A stretch of DNA of 14,174 nucleotides from Deferribacteraceae bacterium (GCA_031285415.1 JAITWF010000095.1:1-14174), one strand, 5' to 3'. Positions 1 through 6,546 are shown, counted from the first letter of the stretch. A program made the numbers and translations. The notes: a model not told the origin generated them from the sequence alone.

Positions 1-62
1 CTATAAAAAAAATCGTAAAGATTGCAGAGATGGAAACAGATGCGTATGTAAAAAAAGCTTAA
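1..62 (+). CDS. C-terminal tail of an unidentified gene (partial)
   Basis: A frame is open from the left edge and closes with TAA at 60-62. It gives about 19 readable residues, ending in METDAYVKKA after a lysine/isoleucine-rich stretch. The composition matches the AT-rich operon that follows. The fragment is too short to assign to a family, and it could be a chance open frame. If real, it is the gene immediately upstream of the ZorA-like gene, separated by about 110 bases. Confidence 0.25.
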   Translation, partial: IKKIVKIAEMETDAYVKKA

Positions 63-174
63 TGTAGAGCTCAGTAAAAGGCGTCAAGAGCTTGAAAAAA
101 GGCAGAAGCTTTAACCCAATTCCTGATATTAATGGAGTATTGCAAAATTTGAGAGGAAAAAGGAAGGAATAAGT

Positions 175-1587
175 ATGTTGGTATCGGTACTCATTTACGG
201 ATTAATGCTTATATGGGCAATAATTTCGATTATAGGAATGTTGCGTCTCAGGAAAGGAAAGCCTATAAACAGATACATATATGATAACATTCCTTCAACA
301 TTCGTCACAATAGGGATATTTGGCACATTTGTTGGTATATATTTAGGGTTAAGAGCATTTGATGTAGACAATATAACAGACAGTATACCCACACTCTTGA
401 GTGGCCTAAAAACAGCATTTAGCACATCAATTGCTGGCATAATCTGCTCAATTGTGCTTGGCAAACTATCTTTATATATACTAAATCACGCAGAGATGAA
501 TACCACACAAAAGCCCATTGATGAAATATCTGCATTACAAGAACTCATTGTATTGCAAAAGGATTTAATCTTACAAAACAAGATAAACTTTCAAAATCTC
601 AACGATTCGCTTGTTGGAGAGACCGATAAAAGCATTACAACAAGTTTAACTAAATTAAGAAATCAACTGGCAGAATTTGTAAATGATGAATCTAAACTAT
701 TACAACAAATCAGTACATCACTTGGAGGAGATGGTGACACCAGTTTGTTGACACAAATTCAAAAACTTCGGGAAGAGCAACGTGATTATACAAAAGAAAC
801 AAAGTTAAATATTGATTTAATTATAGAATCAATGAATAAAAATAACTTATTGATTAGCAATAAATTTGATGAATTTTCAGAACTCCTTGCCAAGAATAAC
901 GGCGATGCTCTTGTTGAGGCCATGAAAGGCGCAACAGAAGCATTCAATGTTCAGATGTCTGCAATTATTGAAAGGCTTGTGCAAGAGAACTTTAAAGAAT
1001 TAAATGACAGCGTTTTACAAATGAATAGATGGCAACAAGAAAATATGGAAATGATAAATATACTCACAAAGCAGTTTGTGCAGGTATCAGAGGATTTCAC
1101 TATATCGGCCTCATCCATAAAGGAAATTACTGAAAATACCGCAAAATTAACGAATGAGAATAGTCATCTTTCTGCATTAATTACTGAACTGCAAAAAGTG
1201 TTGATTGATGATAAAAAATTCCAAGACATTACTGGCAAAATTACCACAACAGTCGATACATTGCAGCAAACTACAGACTCATTTGATGAAACAACCAATA
1301 AACTTAATACTTGGGTTAAGAACCAAATGAATTTTAGTGATAGTACCGCTAAATTATTAGTGCGCTTAGAAGAGATTGACAAAATAAAAGATATTAATGA
1401 GGTTTTCTGGAATGACACCAAAAAACAACTAAACGATGGTGTTTCCATAATAGCAGATGCCTCTAGTCAACTATCTAAAGATATAGAAAACCTAAATACA
1501 ATGTTTTATGACCAATTAAACGATACATTTAACAATTTAGATACCCTTATTCAACGAATAATAGAGAATTATAAACCTAAGCGGTAG
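175..1587 (+). CDS. zorA: ZorA-like MotA/TolQ/ExbB-family membrane motor protein with long helical tail
   Basis: 470 residues. Three hydrophobic segments are visible at about residues 1-23, 39-60 and 73-104. The second and third carry the Gly/Thr/Ser-rich pattern of MotA/ExbB proton channels (IGIFGTFVGIYLGL, and GLKTAFSTSIAGI). The remaining 360 or so residues are polar, rich in Asn, Gln, Lys and Glu, and read as nearly continuous helix or coiled coil with no second globular domain. This matches ZorA of Zorya defence systems, where a ZorA-ZorB complex forms an inner-membrane motor with a cytoplasmic tail. The ATG at 175 follows a purine-rich AGGAAGGAA at 161-169, a good ribosome site. The zorB-like gene starts 6 bases after the stop. 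From memory the tail is shorter than in E. coli type I ZorA, so this is a compact form. The MotA/ExbB assignment is firm; the Zorya label rests mainly on the operon context. Confidence 0.85.
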   Translation: MLVSVLIYGLMLIWAIISIIGMLRLRKGKPINRYIYDNIPSTFVTIGIFGTFVGIYLGLRAFDVDNITDSIPTLLSGLKTAFSTSIAGIICSIVLGKLSLYILNHAEMNTTQKPIDEISALQELIVLQKDLILQNKINFQNLNDSLVGETDKSITTSLTKLRNQLAEFVNDESKLLQQISTSLGGDGDTSLLTQIQKLREEQRDYTKETKLNIDLIIESMNKNNLLISNKFDEFSELLAKNNGDALVEAMKGATEAFNVQMSAIIERLVQENFKELNDSVLQMNRWQQENMEMINILTKQFVQVSEDFTISASSIKEITENTAKLTNENSHLSALITELQKVLIDDKKFQDITGKITTTVDTLQQTTDSFDETTNKLNTWVKNQMNFSDSTAKLLVRLEEIDKIKDINEVFWNDTKKQLNDGVSIIADASSQLSKDIENLNTMFYDQLNDTFNNLDTLIQRIIENYKPKR

Positions 1588-1593
1588 TGAGCT

Positions 1594-2310
1594 ATGAACA
1601 AAAAAAGTAATGATAATTATTGGGTTTCTCTTTCAGACATAATGACTGGCTTAATGGTGATTTTTCTCTTTATTGCCATATCATATATAGTAGAGGTTCA
1701 GAAAGAGCAAAATGCAAGAGATGAGCTGTTCGCAGAATTTCAGCTCACCAAAGAGAACCTATATAATGAGCTGAATGAAAAATTTAAAGATGATTTTCAA
1801 GATTGGAAGGTTGAACTTGATAAGAATTTATCAATAAAATTTACGAATCCAGATGTTCTTTTTCGCTTTGGTAGCAACCAAATTGAACCTAAATTTATGG
1901 CAATATTAGATGAATTTTTGCCTAAGTATTTTGATATAATACTTCAAGATAAATATAGGGAACGGATAGCAGAGATTCGGATTGAAGGGCATACTGATAT
2001 GGCTCCCGTAAAAAACACCCCTGATCCGTATATTGGGAATGTAATATTATCTCAACAAAGATCAGCTGAAGTGCTGAAATATTTTAGGAATATGCCTTAT
2101 TATAAAAAATTATCTGATATAAATAAGCAACAATTACTATTTTGGCTTACAGCAAATGGACTTTCATATGGTAAAACCCTTGACGACAATAAGCAACTAA
2201 CAGCAGTAAGCAAAATGCCTGTTAATAACGCATATTCTCGCCGAGTGGAATTTAGAATAGTTACAACCAGCGAAAGCCTTGTGGAAAAAGTCATTGAGCA
2301 ATTGGAGTAA
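1594..2310 (+). CDS. zorB: ZorB-like MotB/OmpA-domain stator protein
   Basis: 238 residues. A short N-terminus ends in W10-V-S-L-S-D15, directly before one transmembrane helix (about 16-33). This is the MotB/ZorB arrangement, and Asp15 is the expected proton-carrying residue. The C-terminal half is an OmpA-like peptidoglycan-binding domain: VLFRFGSNQI near residue 89, then IRIEGHTD, LSQQRSAEV, and a closing SRRVEFRI near 217-224. Such domains anchor the ion-driven unit to the cell wall while the ZorA-like partner surrounds the ZorB helices in the inner membrane. Spacing to the upstream gene is 6 bases and to the downstream HNH gene 2 bases, so all three are almost certainly co-transcribed. 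A flagellar motB is unlikely: no flagellar genes adjoin, and the partner has a long tail lacking MotA's usual layout. Confidence 0.87.
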   Translation: MNKKSNDNYWVSLSDIMTGLMVIFLFIAISYIVEVQKEQNARDELFAEFQLTKENLYNELNEKFKDDFQDWKVELDKNLSIKFTNPDVLFRFGSNQIEPKFMAILDEFLPKYFDIILQDKYRERIAEIRIEGHTDMAPVKNTPDPYIGNVILSQQRSAEVLKYFRNMPYYKKLSDINKQQLLFWLTANGLSYGKTLDDNKQLTAVSKMPVNNAYSRRVEFRIVTTSESLVEKVIEQLE

Positions 2311-2312
2311 TA

Positions 2313-3110
2313 ATGCTGACTTTATATCAATTTCAAAAATTAAATGAAAGAATGAATGCTTGGGGTTTCCCTATCCTCCAGATTGGCGGTGGCTTCAAAC
2401 TTATTGAGGGTATTGATTTTGCGAAAGCATTCCAAGCTGGAGAGATATCTTTTGAAAAGAATGGAATTCATTTAGAATATCAAGGAAACTTGTATAATGG
2501 ATATATGTTTATGCAAGAATACCCTGTTTCCCGTTACAACACATTTCCTAAATTTCACCTAACAAAGTGTGATACAATACAAGGTTTTATTCAAAGAGGT
2601 TTATTTAAGGATAAGTATGTTTGGTCAAATTCGGCTGTAAACGATGTTATCGATATGGCTGATAATAAACTATACGAAAACCGAAAACTAGATTTTTGTA
2701 AAAATTGCAAAAGGCAATTATTCGACGGAATTAACACAACAGAAGATTTTTTTGATTCATTGGATAAGACTACAATAAATAAAGATGTATGGGTTGATAT
2801 TTACGGATACACTAAAGATTGGCCAAATATTAGCCGAGCATATCGGCAACTTAGGGAGCATACCTGCGAATCTTGTGGCATAAAAGTAAACCCAATAGAT
2901 CGTAGGTATCTACATACGCATCACATAAATGGGGATAAAACCAATAATTCAGAGGAAAATCTAGAATGCCTCTGCATCCTTTGTCATGCCCATAAAGATA
3001 GCCTACATGAAGAAAATTTTAATAAAAATAGACTAAAAAAACAAATTGCTCAATTTATTGAAAAATACCGAGAGCAATTGATAAATAATCTGTATATTAT
3101 GGAAGAATAA
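2313..3110 (+). CDS. HNH endonuclease, candidate ZorE-type effector
   Basis: 265 residues. The C-terminal third holds a clear HNH nuclease fold. C185-x2-C188 and C221-x2-C224 form a zinc-binding treble clef around H203-H204, followed by NNSEEN (211-216) and H225. The N-terminal 125 residues match no family I recognise. A further CxxC (C129, C132) sits between the two parts without an obvious partner pair. The gene begins 2 bases after the zorB-like stop, with GGAG at 2304-2307 as ribosome site, so its translation is tightly tied to the operon. In type II Zorya an HNH protein, ZorE, follows zorA-zorB and acts as the DNA-cutting effector; position, size and motif fit that role. No zorC/zorD (type I) genes follow. 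I leave the symbol blank because sequence relationship to known ZorE cannot be verified here. Confidence 0.82.
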   Translation: MLTLYQFQKLNERMNAWGFPILQIGGGFKLIEGIDFAKAFQAGEISFEKNGIHLEYQGNLYNGYMFMQEYPVSRYNTFPKFHLTKCDTIQGFIQRGLFKDKYVWSNSAVNDVIDMADNKLYENRKLDFCKNCKRQLFDGINTTEDFFDSLDKTTINKDVWVDIYGYTKDWPNISRAYRQLREHTCESCGIKVNPIDRRYLHTHHINGDKTNNSEENLECLCILCHAHKDSLHEENFNKNRLKKQIAQFIEKYREQLINNLYIMEE

Positions 3111-3129
3111 TATTGTTAATTCAATGTAA

Positions 3130-4050
3130 TTACCGCCTCAAATAATGCTCCGTAATATCAGGTCTATGATGTCCCATCAGTTCAGATACCTCTTGGCACG
3201 CTTCGGTATGTGTCAAGCCTTGACTGCGGAAGTCATAATAGTTTTCCTGTGCGAAGTTATACCTCAAGCCATGAATGCCATTATACTCCTGCCCAGTCGC
3301 AAAGGCCGCCTGTTTGAGATCTAGGCGATATTCGTTCTGATTTACCTTAAATTCGCCGTCTTTTGCGAAATATTCACGTAATTTATCAGCTAACTCTAGC
3401 GATATTGTGCGGATATTGTCCTGTCCACCTTTAGATTTGAATACAAGATGATTATGCTCGTTCAGCTGATTGGGCGTGATTAGCGATAATTCTGTTGCTC
3501 TCATGCCGATCTCTGCCGTCAATTCAGCCGCAACCCTATGAGCCTCCACCATTAAATGCGCCTGTAACGCCTGTGGGTCTTGATACGCCCGATTTCGATC
3601 CGTTCGTTCAAGAGTTTTTCCAGCTGTCGCCGTTGAGATCGCCTGACGAAAATCTTTCACATGACTACTTGAATTATGCAGTTTGTCCAAAGCTACAGCC
3701 ATTTTAACAAGTGCCGAGCTAGTTGCCGCTATCGTGCCTTTATTGCCCCCAGTCCTGTCGATTTTATCCGTCAAATATGCCTTAACCGCCTCTACGCTCA
3801 TCTTTTCGATGTCTTTTATGCTAAAATTATCTTTAGCATACTGAAAACACTCACGCCAGATAGTTCTATATTCATCAGCGGTTTTATGCGCATACACCCC
3901 CGTCCTCTCAGCTACATTTTGAGGATTGTATTGAAGATTATGCACTTTTAGCTCCTTTGCCGCCGCTAACTTCGCCTCTTTTTTCGATTCTCCAAAGCAT
4001 TTCACCTGCTCAAAAAGCCTATTTACTTGATATGATACATTTCCCCTCAT
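3130..4050 (-). CDS. Tyrosine recombinase / site-specific integrase
   Basis: 306 residues. The catalytic set of tyrosine recombinases can be read in order: R184 (IGMRATEL), a lysine in the beta-hairpin (K205 or K207, FKSKGG), H260-G-L-R263, H294 in LMGHHRPDIT, and the nucleophile Y303, only three residues from the end. Residues 1-130 look like a helical SAM-like core-binding domain. A GAGGGT ribosome site precedes the ATG at a normal distance. The gene converges on the HNH gene with only 19 bases between stop codons. It belongs to a different subgroup from the P4-type integrase at 5359-6546, lacking that enzyme's N-terminal domain. It may belong to a nested element, or act on a site in the hairpin-rich stretch just upstream of it. 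Family assignment is firm; target and partner are unknown. Confidence 0.9.
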   Translation of the reverse strand: MRGNVSYQVNRLFEQVKCFGESKKEAKLAAAKELKVHNLQYNPQNVAERTGVYAHKTADEYRTIWRECFQYAKDNFSIKDIEKMSVEAVKAYLTDKIDRTGGNKGTIAATSSALVKMAVALDKLHNSSSHVKDFRQAISTATAGKTLERTDRNRAYQDPQALQAHLMVEAHRVAAELTAEIGMRATELSLITPNQLNEHNHLVFKSKGGQDNIRTISLELADKLREYFAKDGEFKVNQNEYRLDLKQAAFATGQEYNGIHGLRYNFAQENYYDFRSQGLTHTEACQEVSELMGHHRPDITEHYLRR

Positions 4051-4188
4051 GGCACACCCTCACTGTTCGGATTTTTAGCGATTTCCGTTTATCGTTACGT
4101 TGTTGAACCCAGAGAATTTGAGGATAATTCTGTAACCTTGCCTATAAAATACGGTCTTGAGGTGCTACTCGGCATTGAACTTAAATAA
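4036..4188 (+). pseudogene. Possible 3' remnant of a disrupted gene
   Basis: One + frame is open from 4036 to TAA at 4186-4188 and gives about 50 residues without an ATG, GTG or TTG start. Its second half reads like real protein: YRYVVEPREFEDNSVTLPIK, then YGLEVLLGIELK and stop. It overlaps the 5' end of the - strand recombinase by about 15 bases. I do not recognise the family. The simplest reading is the C-terminal end of a gene cut off by arrival of the recombinase module. A chance open frame cannot be excluded at this length. Confidence 0.3.
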
Positions 4189-4200
4189 TCGCATTTGCCC

Positions 4201-4230
4201 GCCTGTTAGGTTACAAGTAACCAAACAGGC
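4201..4230. repeat. Inverted repeat 1 (14-bp arms, one mismatch)
   Basis: Arms 4201-4214 (GCCTGTTAGGTTAC) and 4217-4230 (GTAACCAAACAGGC) pair at 13 of 14 positions. The single mismatch is A4208 against A4223. Only AA separates the arms, so as RNA the loop would open to about four bases. Confidence 0.9.
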
Positions 4231-4246
4231 GGCAGTAGCGGATTAC

Positions 4247-4277
4247 AACATCATTTTCGACCGCCGAAAATGATGTT
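4247..4277. repeat. Inverted repeat 2 (13-bp perfect arms)
   Basis: Arms 4247-4259 (AACATCATTTTCG) and 4265-4277 (CGAAAATGATGTT) are perfect complements around the 5-base loop ACCGC. It lies 16 bases after hairpin 1. Confidence 0.92.
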
Positions 4278-4295
4278 TTGCATGAAAGATCAATG

Positions 4296-4318
4296 TTTTT
4301 TGTCGATACGACAAAAAA
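4296..4318. repeat. Inverted repeat 3 (10-bp perfect arms)
   Basis: Arms 4296-4305 (TTTTTTGTCG) and 4309-4318 (CGACAAAAAA) are perfect complements around ATA. The T/A-rich outer stem resembles part of a terminator, but the T-run comes before the stem on the + strand and the A-run after it, so it is not a standard + strand terminator. Confidence 0.9.
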
Positions 4319-4339
4319 TCGCATACCTAATATGCGATT
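4317..4339. repeat. Inverted repeat 4 (9-bp perfect arms)
   Basis: Arms 4317-4325 (AATCGCATA) and 4331-4339 (TATGCGATT) are perfect complements around CCTAA. It abuts and shares two bases with hairpin 3. The half-sequence AATCGCAT also occurs just before hairpin 1, at 4187-4194. Confidence 0.88.
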
Positions 4340-4342
4340 GGG

Positions 4343-4379
4343 GCGTTCCGATACGTGAGTAGCAGACGTATCGAAACGC
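4343..4379. repeat. Inverted repeat 5 (14-bp arms, one mismatch)
   Basis: Arms 4343-4356 (GCGTTCCGATACGT) and 4366-4379 (ACGTATCGAAACGC) pair at 13 of 14 positions, with C4348 opposite A4374. The 9-base loop is GAGTAGCAG. Only GGG separates it from hairpin 4. Confidence 0.9.
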
Positions 4380-4464
4380 TGTGAATGGGCAAACCATGAC
4401 CTAATCGAGGAAGCCAACATTTGATTCTAAGAATGTTTAGAAAAGCCATTAGAGGCTGGTATGA

Positions 4465-4479
4465 CAGAGCTTGGCTCTG
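4465..4479. repeat. Small inverted repeat (6-bp arms)
   Basis: CAGAGC (4465-4470) and GCTCTG (4474-4479) enclose TTG. It is one of several short hairpins continuing the structured stretch; others are ATTCT/AGAAT at 4424-4434 and AGCC/GGCT at 4444-4457. Taken alone each is within chance. Confidence 0.5.
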
Positions 4480-4660
4480 CATTTGATCCTGAACGGAAAG
4501 CGGTAAATGCTAGATATGACACTAAGATAATATTTTATCAAAAATAGTTCAAGTTATTTTCAAAATCTCCCCGAAAAGTCCCTTCACCGATCCTTATACA
4601 TAGTAGAGGGTGGATATTTCCTAAACCTCAAAGCAATTCTCCAATGAGGAGGGGCGAATT

Positions 4661-5128
4661 ATGTGCAATTATTTTAAACTGAAACCGTATGTGGGGAGAG
4701 TGCTTGAATGCAGTATCGTGAGCGTTGACGAAAGGGATATAAACGCTGTTTTTGAAGATATTCCCGTGCGCTGTGCATTGTCAAAGATACCCAAGTGCCT
4801 AGTGATGGCAGATAAAATGCCTATCTACATGGCGAAAGCAGAGGTCGATCACTTGGAGGGGAACTTGTATAGCCTAAAGATTCCAGAACAACTGCTTGAA
4901 AAGCGTATGAGTTACATGAAAAATCTATATCTGCGTTGTATATTCCGTAAAGCAGGAGAGTTTTCAAAGATTATCAGCAGTAGGCGCATTGACAAGTCTG
5001 CTATCCGAAAGGTAGAGGCTCTTTTACATGAGCGGATTTACATTACTGTACTCACTCGTGATCAGTTACAAACGATAAAAGCAGGCAAATTACCATTAAA
5101 ACACTTCAAGAGGGGCAAATCGTTATGA
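4661..5128 (+). CDS. Unknown protein, co-operonic with AlpA regulator
   Basis: 155 residues, soluble and basic, with no signal peptide or membrane segment. I do not recognise the family. The N-terminal half looks like beta-strand (RVLECSIVSVDERDINAVFE) and the C-terminal half ends in a Lys/Arg-rich segment (KHFKRGKSL) suggesting nucleic-acid contact, but no catalytic motif is visible. The start is well supported: AGGAGG at 4647-4652 lies 8 bases before the ATG. The stop overlaps the AlpA-family start by four bases (ATGA), implying translational coupling. In P4-type islands small genes in this position often serve regulation or excision; that is context only. The only large open frame in this stretch, with coding-like usage and a strong ribosome site, makes it very likely a real gene. 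Confidence 0.7.
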   Translation: MCNYFKLKPYVGRVLECSIVSVDERDINAVFEDIPVRCALSKIPKCLVMADKMPIYMAKAEVDHLEGNLYSLKIPEQLLEKRMSYMKNLYLRCIFRKAGEFSKIISSRRIDKSAIRKVEALLHERIYITVLTRDQLQTIKAGKLPLKHFKRGKSL

Positions 5129-5307
5129 GAATCTTAAAATTACCCGAAGTTATAGCTATCACAGCCCTCAGCCGTTCCTCAATCTATGCAAAGGCGAAAG
5201 ATGGCACATTCCCCATGCCTGTTAAGCTAAGCGAGCGTTCTGTCGGCTGGCTGGAGCATGAGATCGTTGAATGGCTTGAAAAACGAGTGTCTGAGAGCAG
5301 AAGGTAA
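5125..5307 (+). CDS. AlpA-family DNA-binding regulator / excisionase
   Basis: 60 residues with the AlpA/MerR-like winged helix pattern: LKLPEVIAITALSRSSIYAK (start and helix-turn-helix), then GTFPMPVKLSERSVGWLEHE with the family's typical FP-x-P-x-K-L and G-W hallmarks, and EIVEWLEKR. The founding member, AlpA of prophage CP4-57, activates integrase expression and thereby excision; relatives are found beside P4-type integrases, as here. The ribosome site AGAGGGG (5109-5115) stands 9 bases before the ATG, and the start overlaps the preceding stop by four bases. A strong hairpin terminator follows immediately, shared with the convergent integrase. It probably controls island integration or excision. 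Confidence 0.88.
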   Translation: MRILKLPEVIAITALSRSSIYAKAKDGTFPMPVKLSERSVGWLEHEIVEWLEKRVSESRR

Positions 5308-5312
5308 AAACC

Positions 5313-5355
5313 TCCCCCTCACGCTAGCTTGCTTTGGTGCGCTCCGTGAGGGGGA
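5313..5355. terminator. Bidirectional terminator between alpA-like gene and integrase
   Basis: Perfect 11-bp arms, 5313-5323 (TCCCCCTCACG) and 5345-5355 (CGTGAGGGGGA), lie exactly between the AlpA-family stop (5307) and the integrase stop (5359). On the + strand the stem is followed by TTTT; on the - strand it is followed by a T-run (complement of AAAAA at 5306-5310). It can thus end both convergent transcripts. Confidence 0.85.
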
Positions 5356-5358
5356 TTT

Positions 5359-6546
5359 TCATATACCATCTCTTAATTTGTCGAGAAAATTTGCCCACCA
5401 AGTCATCATCTCTGTGCGCTGTGGCAAGTATTCTGCGTGATTATATGCCGCTTTAACCTTGTTTCTCTCAGCATGGGCAAGCTGAACCTCTATATGCGCA
5501 GTATCAAAGCCATTTTCATGGAGTAGGGTAGACGCCATTGCTCGAAAGCCGTGCGCCGTCATCTCATCTTTCGTATATCCCATGCGGCGAAGTGCGGCCA
5601 AGACTGTTACGTTACTCATCGGTCTGTCTTTGGTGCGCACAGATGGGAAAATATATCGCCACTGACCAGTAACAGGGCGTATCTCTTCAAAAATCGCTAT
5701 CACTTGCGGAGATAGCGGCACAATATGGTCTCTCCGCATCTTCATCTTCTTTGCATGAATTTTCCACAACTTCTTCTCAAAATCGATCTCGCTCCATTCG
5801 GCGTTTCTAAGCTCTCCAGGTCTGAGCATGACGTAAGGCGTTAGCTTTAAAGCACATTTCGTCACAAAGTCACCAACATAACTATCAATAGCTCTCAGCA
5901 ACGCTCCTACTTCGGCAGGATTCGTTATTGTTGCCATATTTTTGCTTATCACTGGAGTTAAAGCCCCTTTGAGGTCGAGAGCTATGTTGCGATCCGCTCT
6001 GTCGGTGGCGATTGCAAAGGCGAATATCTCGCCAACTATATTTTTCGTGCGGTGTGCCATCTCCATATTGCCCCTGCTTTCCATCATTCTGACAACGGAA
6101 AGGAGCTCCTGTGTTGTGATATTCTTGATAGGTCTACTGCCCAAATACGGTAAAATATGCTTTTCTAGTCTGCGCCACTTGCTTTTGGCATGACTTTCAA
6201 TCCATTTCAATTTGTTGGTATCAAACCATTCCTGTGCTATCGTTTCAAGGCTATTATTGGTATCGCTGTAAATATTGTACTTCTTAGCTTTTTTGATTTC
6301 GCTAGGGTCTTTTCCTTCACTAATCAGCTTTTTAGCTTCATCTCGTTTCTCGCGAGCCTCTTTTAGCGATATTTCAGGGTATACACCGAGTGCAAGTGTT
6401 TTTCTCTTGCCAGCGAAGCGGTAATCGAGACGAAAATATTTATTGCCCGATTTTAAGACGAGCAGATACATACCTTTTTCGTCAAAAAGTTTGTAGTCCT
6501 TTTCTTGTGCTTTGGCGTTCCTAATAGCGGTGTCTGTCAAACTCAT
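5359..6546 (-). CDS. P4-type tyrosine integrase
   Basis: 395 residues, normal for the P4/CP4 family. Residues 1-85 are the N-terminal arm-binding domain (DUF4102 type: LTDTAIRNAKAQEKDYKL, then GMYLLV). A SAM-like core-binding domain covers about 100-185, and the catalytic domain holds R242 (LRPGEL), the MKMRRDHIVPLS strand near K269, H332-G-F-R335, H358 in LAHAERN and the nucleophile Y368 in AAYNHAEYL. A good ribosome site (AAGGAGAG on the - strand, 6552-6559) precedes the ATG. The start points toward the tRNA-Leu 3' end about 185 bases away, the usual geometry of an integrase inserted at its tRNA attachment site. It would catalyse integration and, with the AlpA-family protein, excision of the island carrying the Zorya-like genes. 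It appears intact. Confidence 0.95.
   Translation of the reverse strand: MSLTDTAIRNAKAQEKDYKLFDEKGMYLLVLKSGNKYFRLDYRFAGKRKTLALGVYPEISLKEAREKRDEAKKLISEGKDPSEIKKAKKYNIYSDTNNSLETIAQEWFDTNKLKWIESHAKSKWRRLEKHILPYLGSRPIKNITTQELLSVVRMMESRGNMEMAHRTKNIVGEIFAFAIATDRADRNIALDLKGALTPVISKNMATITNPAEVGALLRAIDSYVGDFVTKCALKLTPYVMLRPGELRNAEWSEIDFEKKLWKIHAKKMKMRRDHIVPLSPQVIAIFEEIRPVTGQWRYIFPSVRTKDRPMSNVTVLAALRRMGYTKDEMTAHGFRAMASTLLHENGFDTAHIEVQLAHAERNKVKAAYNHAEYLPQRTEMMTWWANFLDKLRDGI

Larger units (their letters stand above)
4201..4560. other. Hairpin-dense non-coding stretch between recombinase and AlpA operon
   Basis: No convincing gene lies between 4189 and 4660. Instead, 4201-4379 holds five long inverted repeats end to end, each with its own sequence. 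Smaller ones follow at 4424-4434, 4444-4457, 4465-4479 and 4541-4560. The stems are unrelated, so this is not a repeat array in the usual sense. It looks like a structured RNA, or DNA that folds when single-stranded (replication, transfer or recombination site). No clear promoter or T-run terminator fixes its transcribed strand. Bases 4561-4640 hold nothing I can name; a strong ribosome site (AGGAGG, 4647-4652) for the next gene ends the gap. Confidence 0.6.

Noticed and set aside
3111..3129. Terminator between the convergent HNH and recombinase genes
   Set aside because: The 19-base gap has no stable stem or T-run.
4201..4230. Integron attC site, from GTTAGGT in hairpin 1
   Set aside because: GTTAGGT fits the right half-site consensus, but the opposite arm lacks a matching RYYYAAC, and no intI-type gene is evident.
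4211..4420. 69-residue open frame on the - strand
   Set aside because: It runs straight through all five inverted repeats and has no ribosome site or recognisable protein pattern; the hairpins explain the sequence better.
4201..4480. CRISPR array or retron non-coding RNA
   Set aside because: There are no direct repeats with regular spacers, no cas gene and no reverse transcriptase in the window; the stems are mutually different.
4561..4640. Promoter for the unknown gene/alpA operon (TATACA at 4595-4600)
   Set aside because: No acceptable -35 element at 16-18 bases upstream; not distinguishable from chance.
5350..5358. GGGGGATTT shared with the tRNA-Leu T-arm region as a possible second attachment site
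   Set aside because: Nine bases only, and fully explained by the terminator stem next to the integrase stop.
5258..5440. 60-residue open frame overlapping the AlpA-family gene and the integrase end
   Set aside because: It crosses a strong terminator hairpin and two well-supported genes in another frame.
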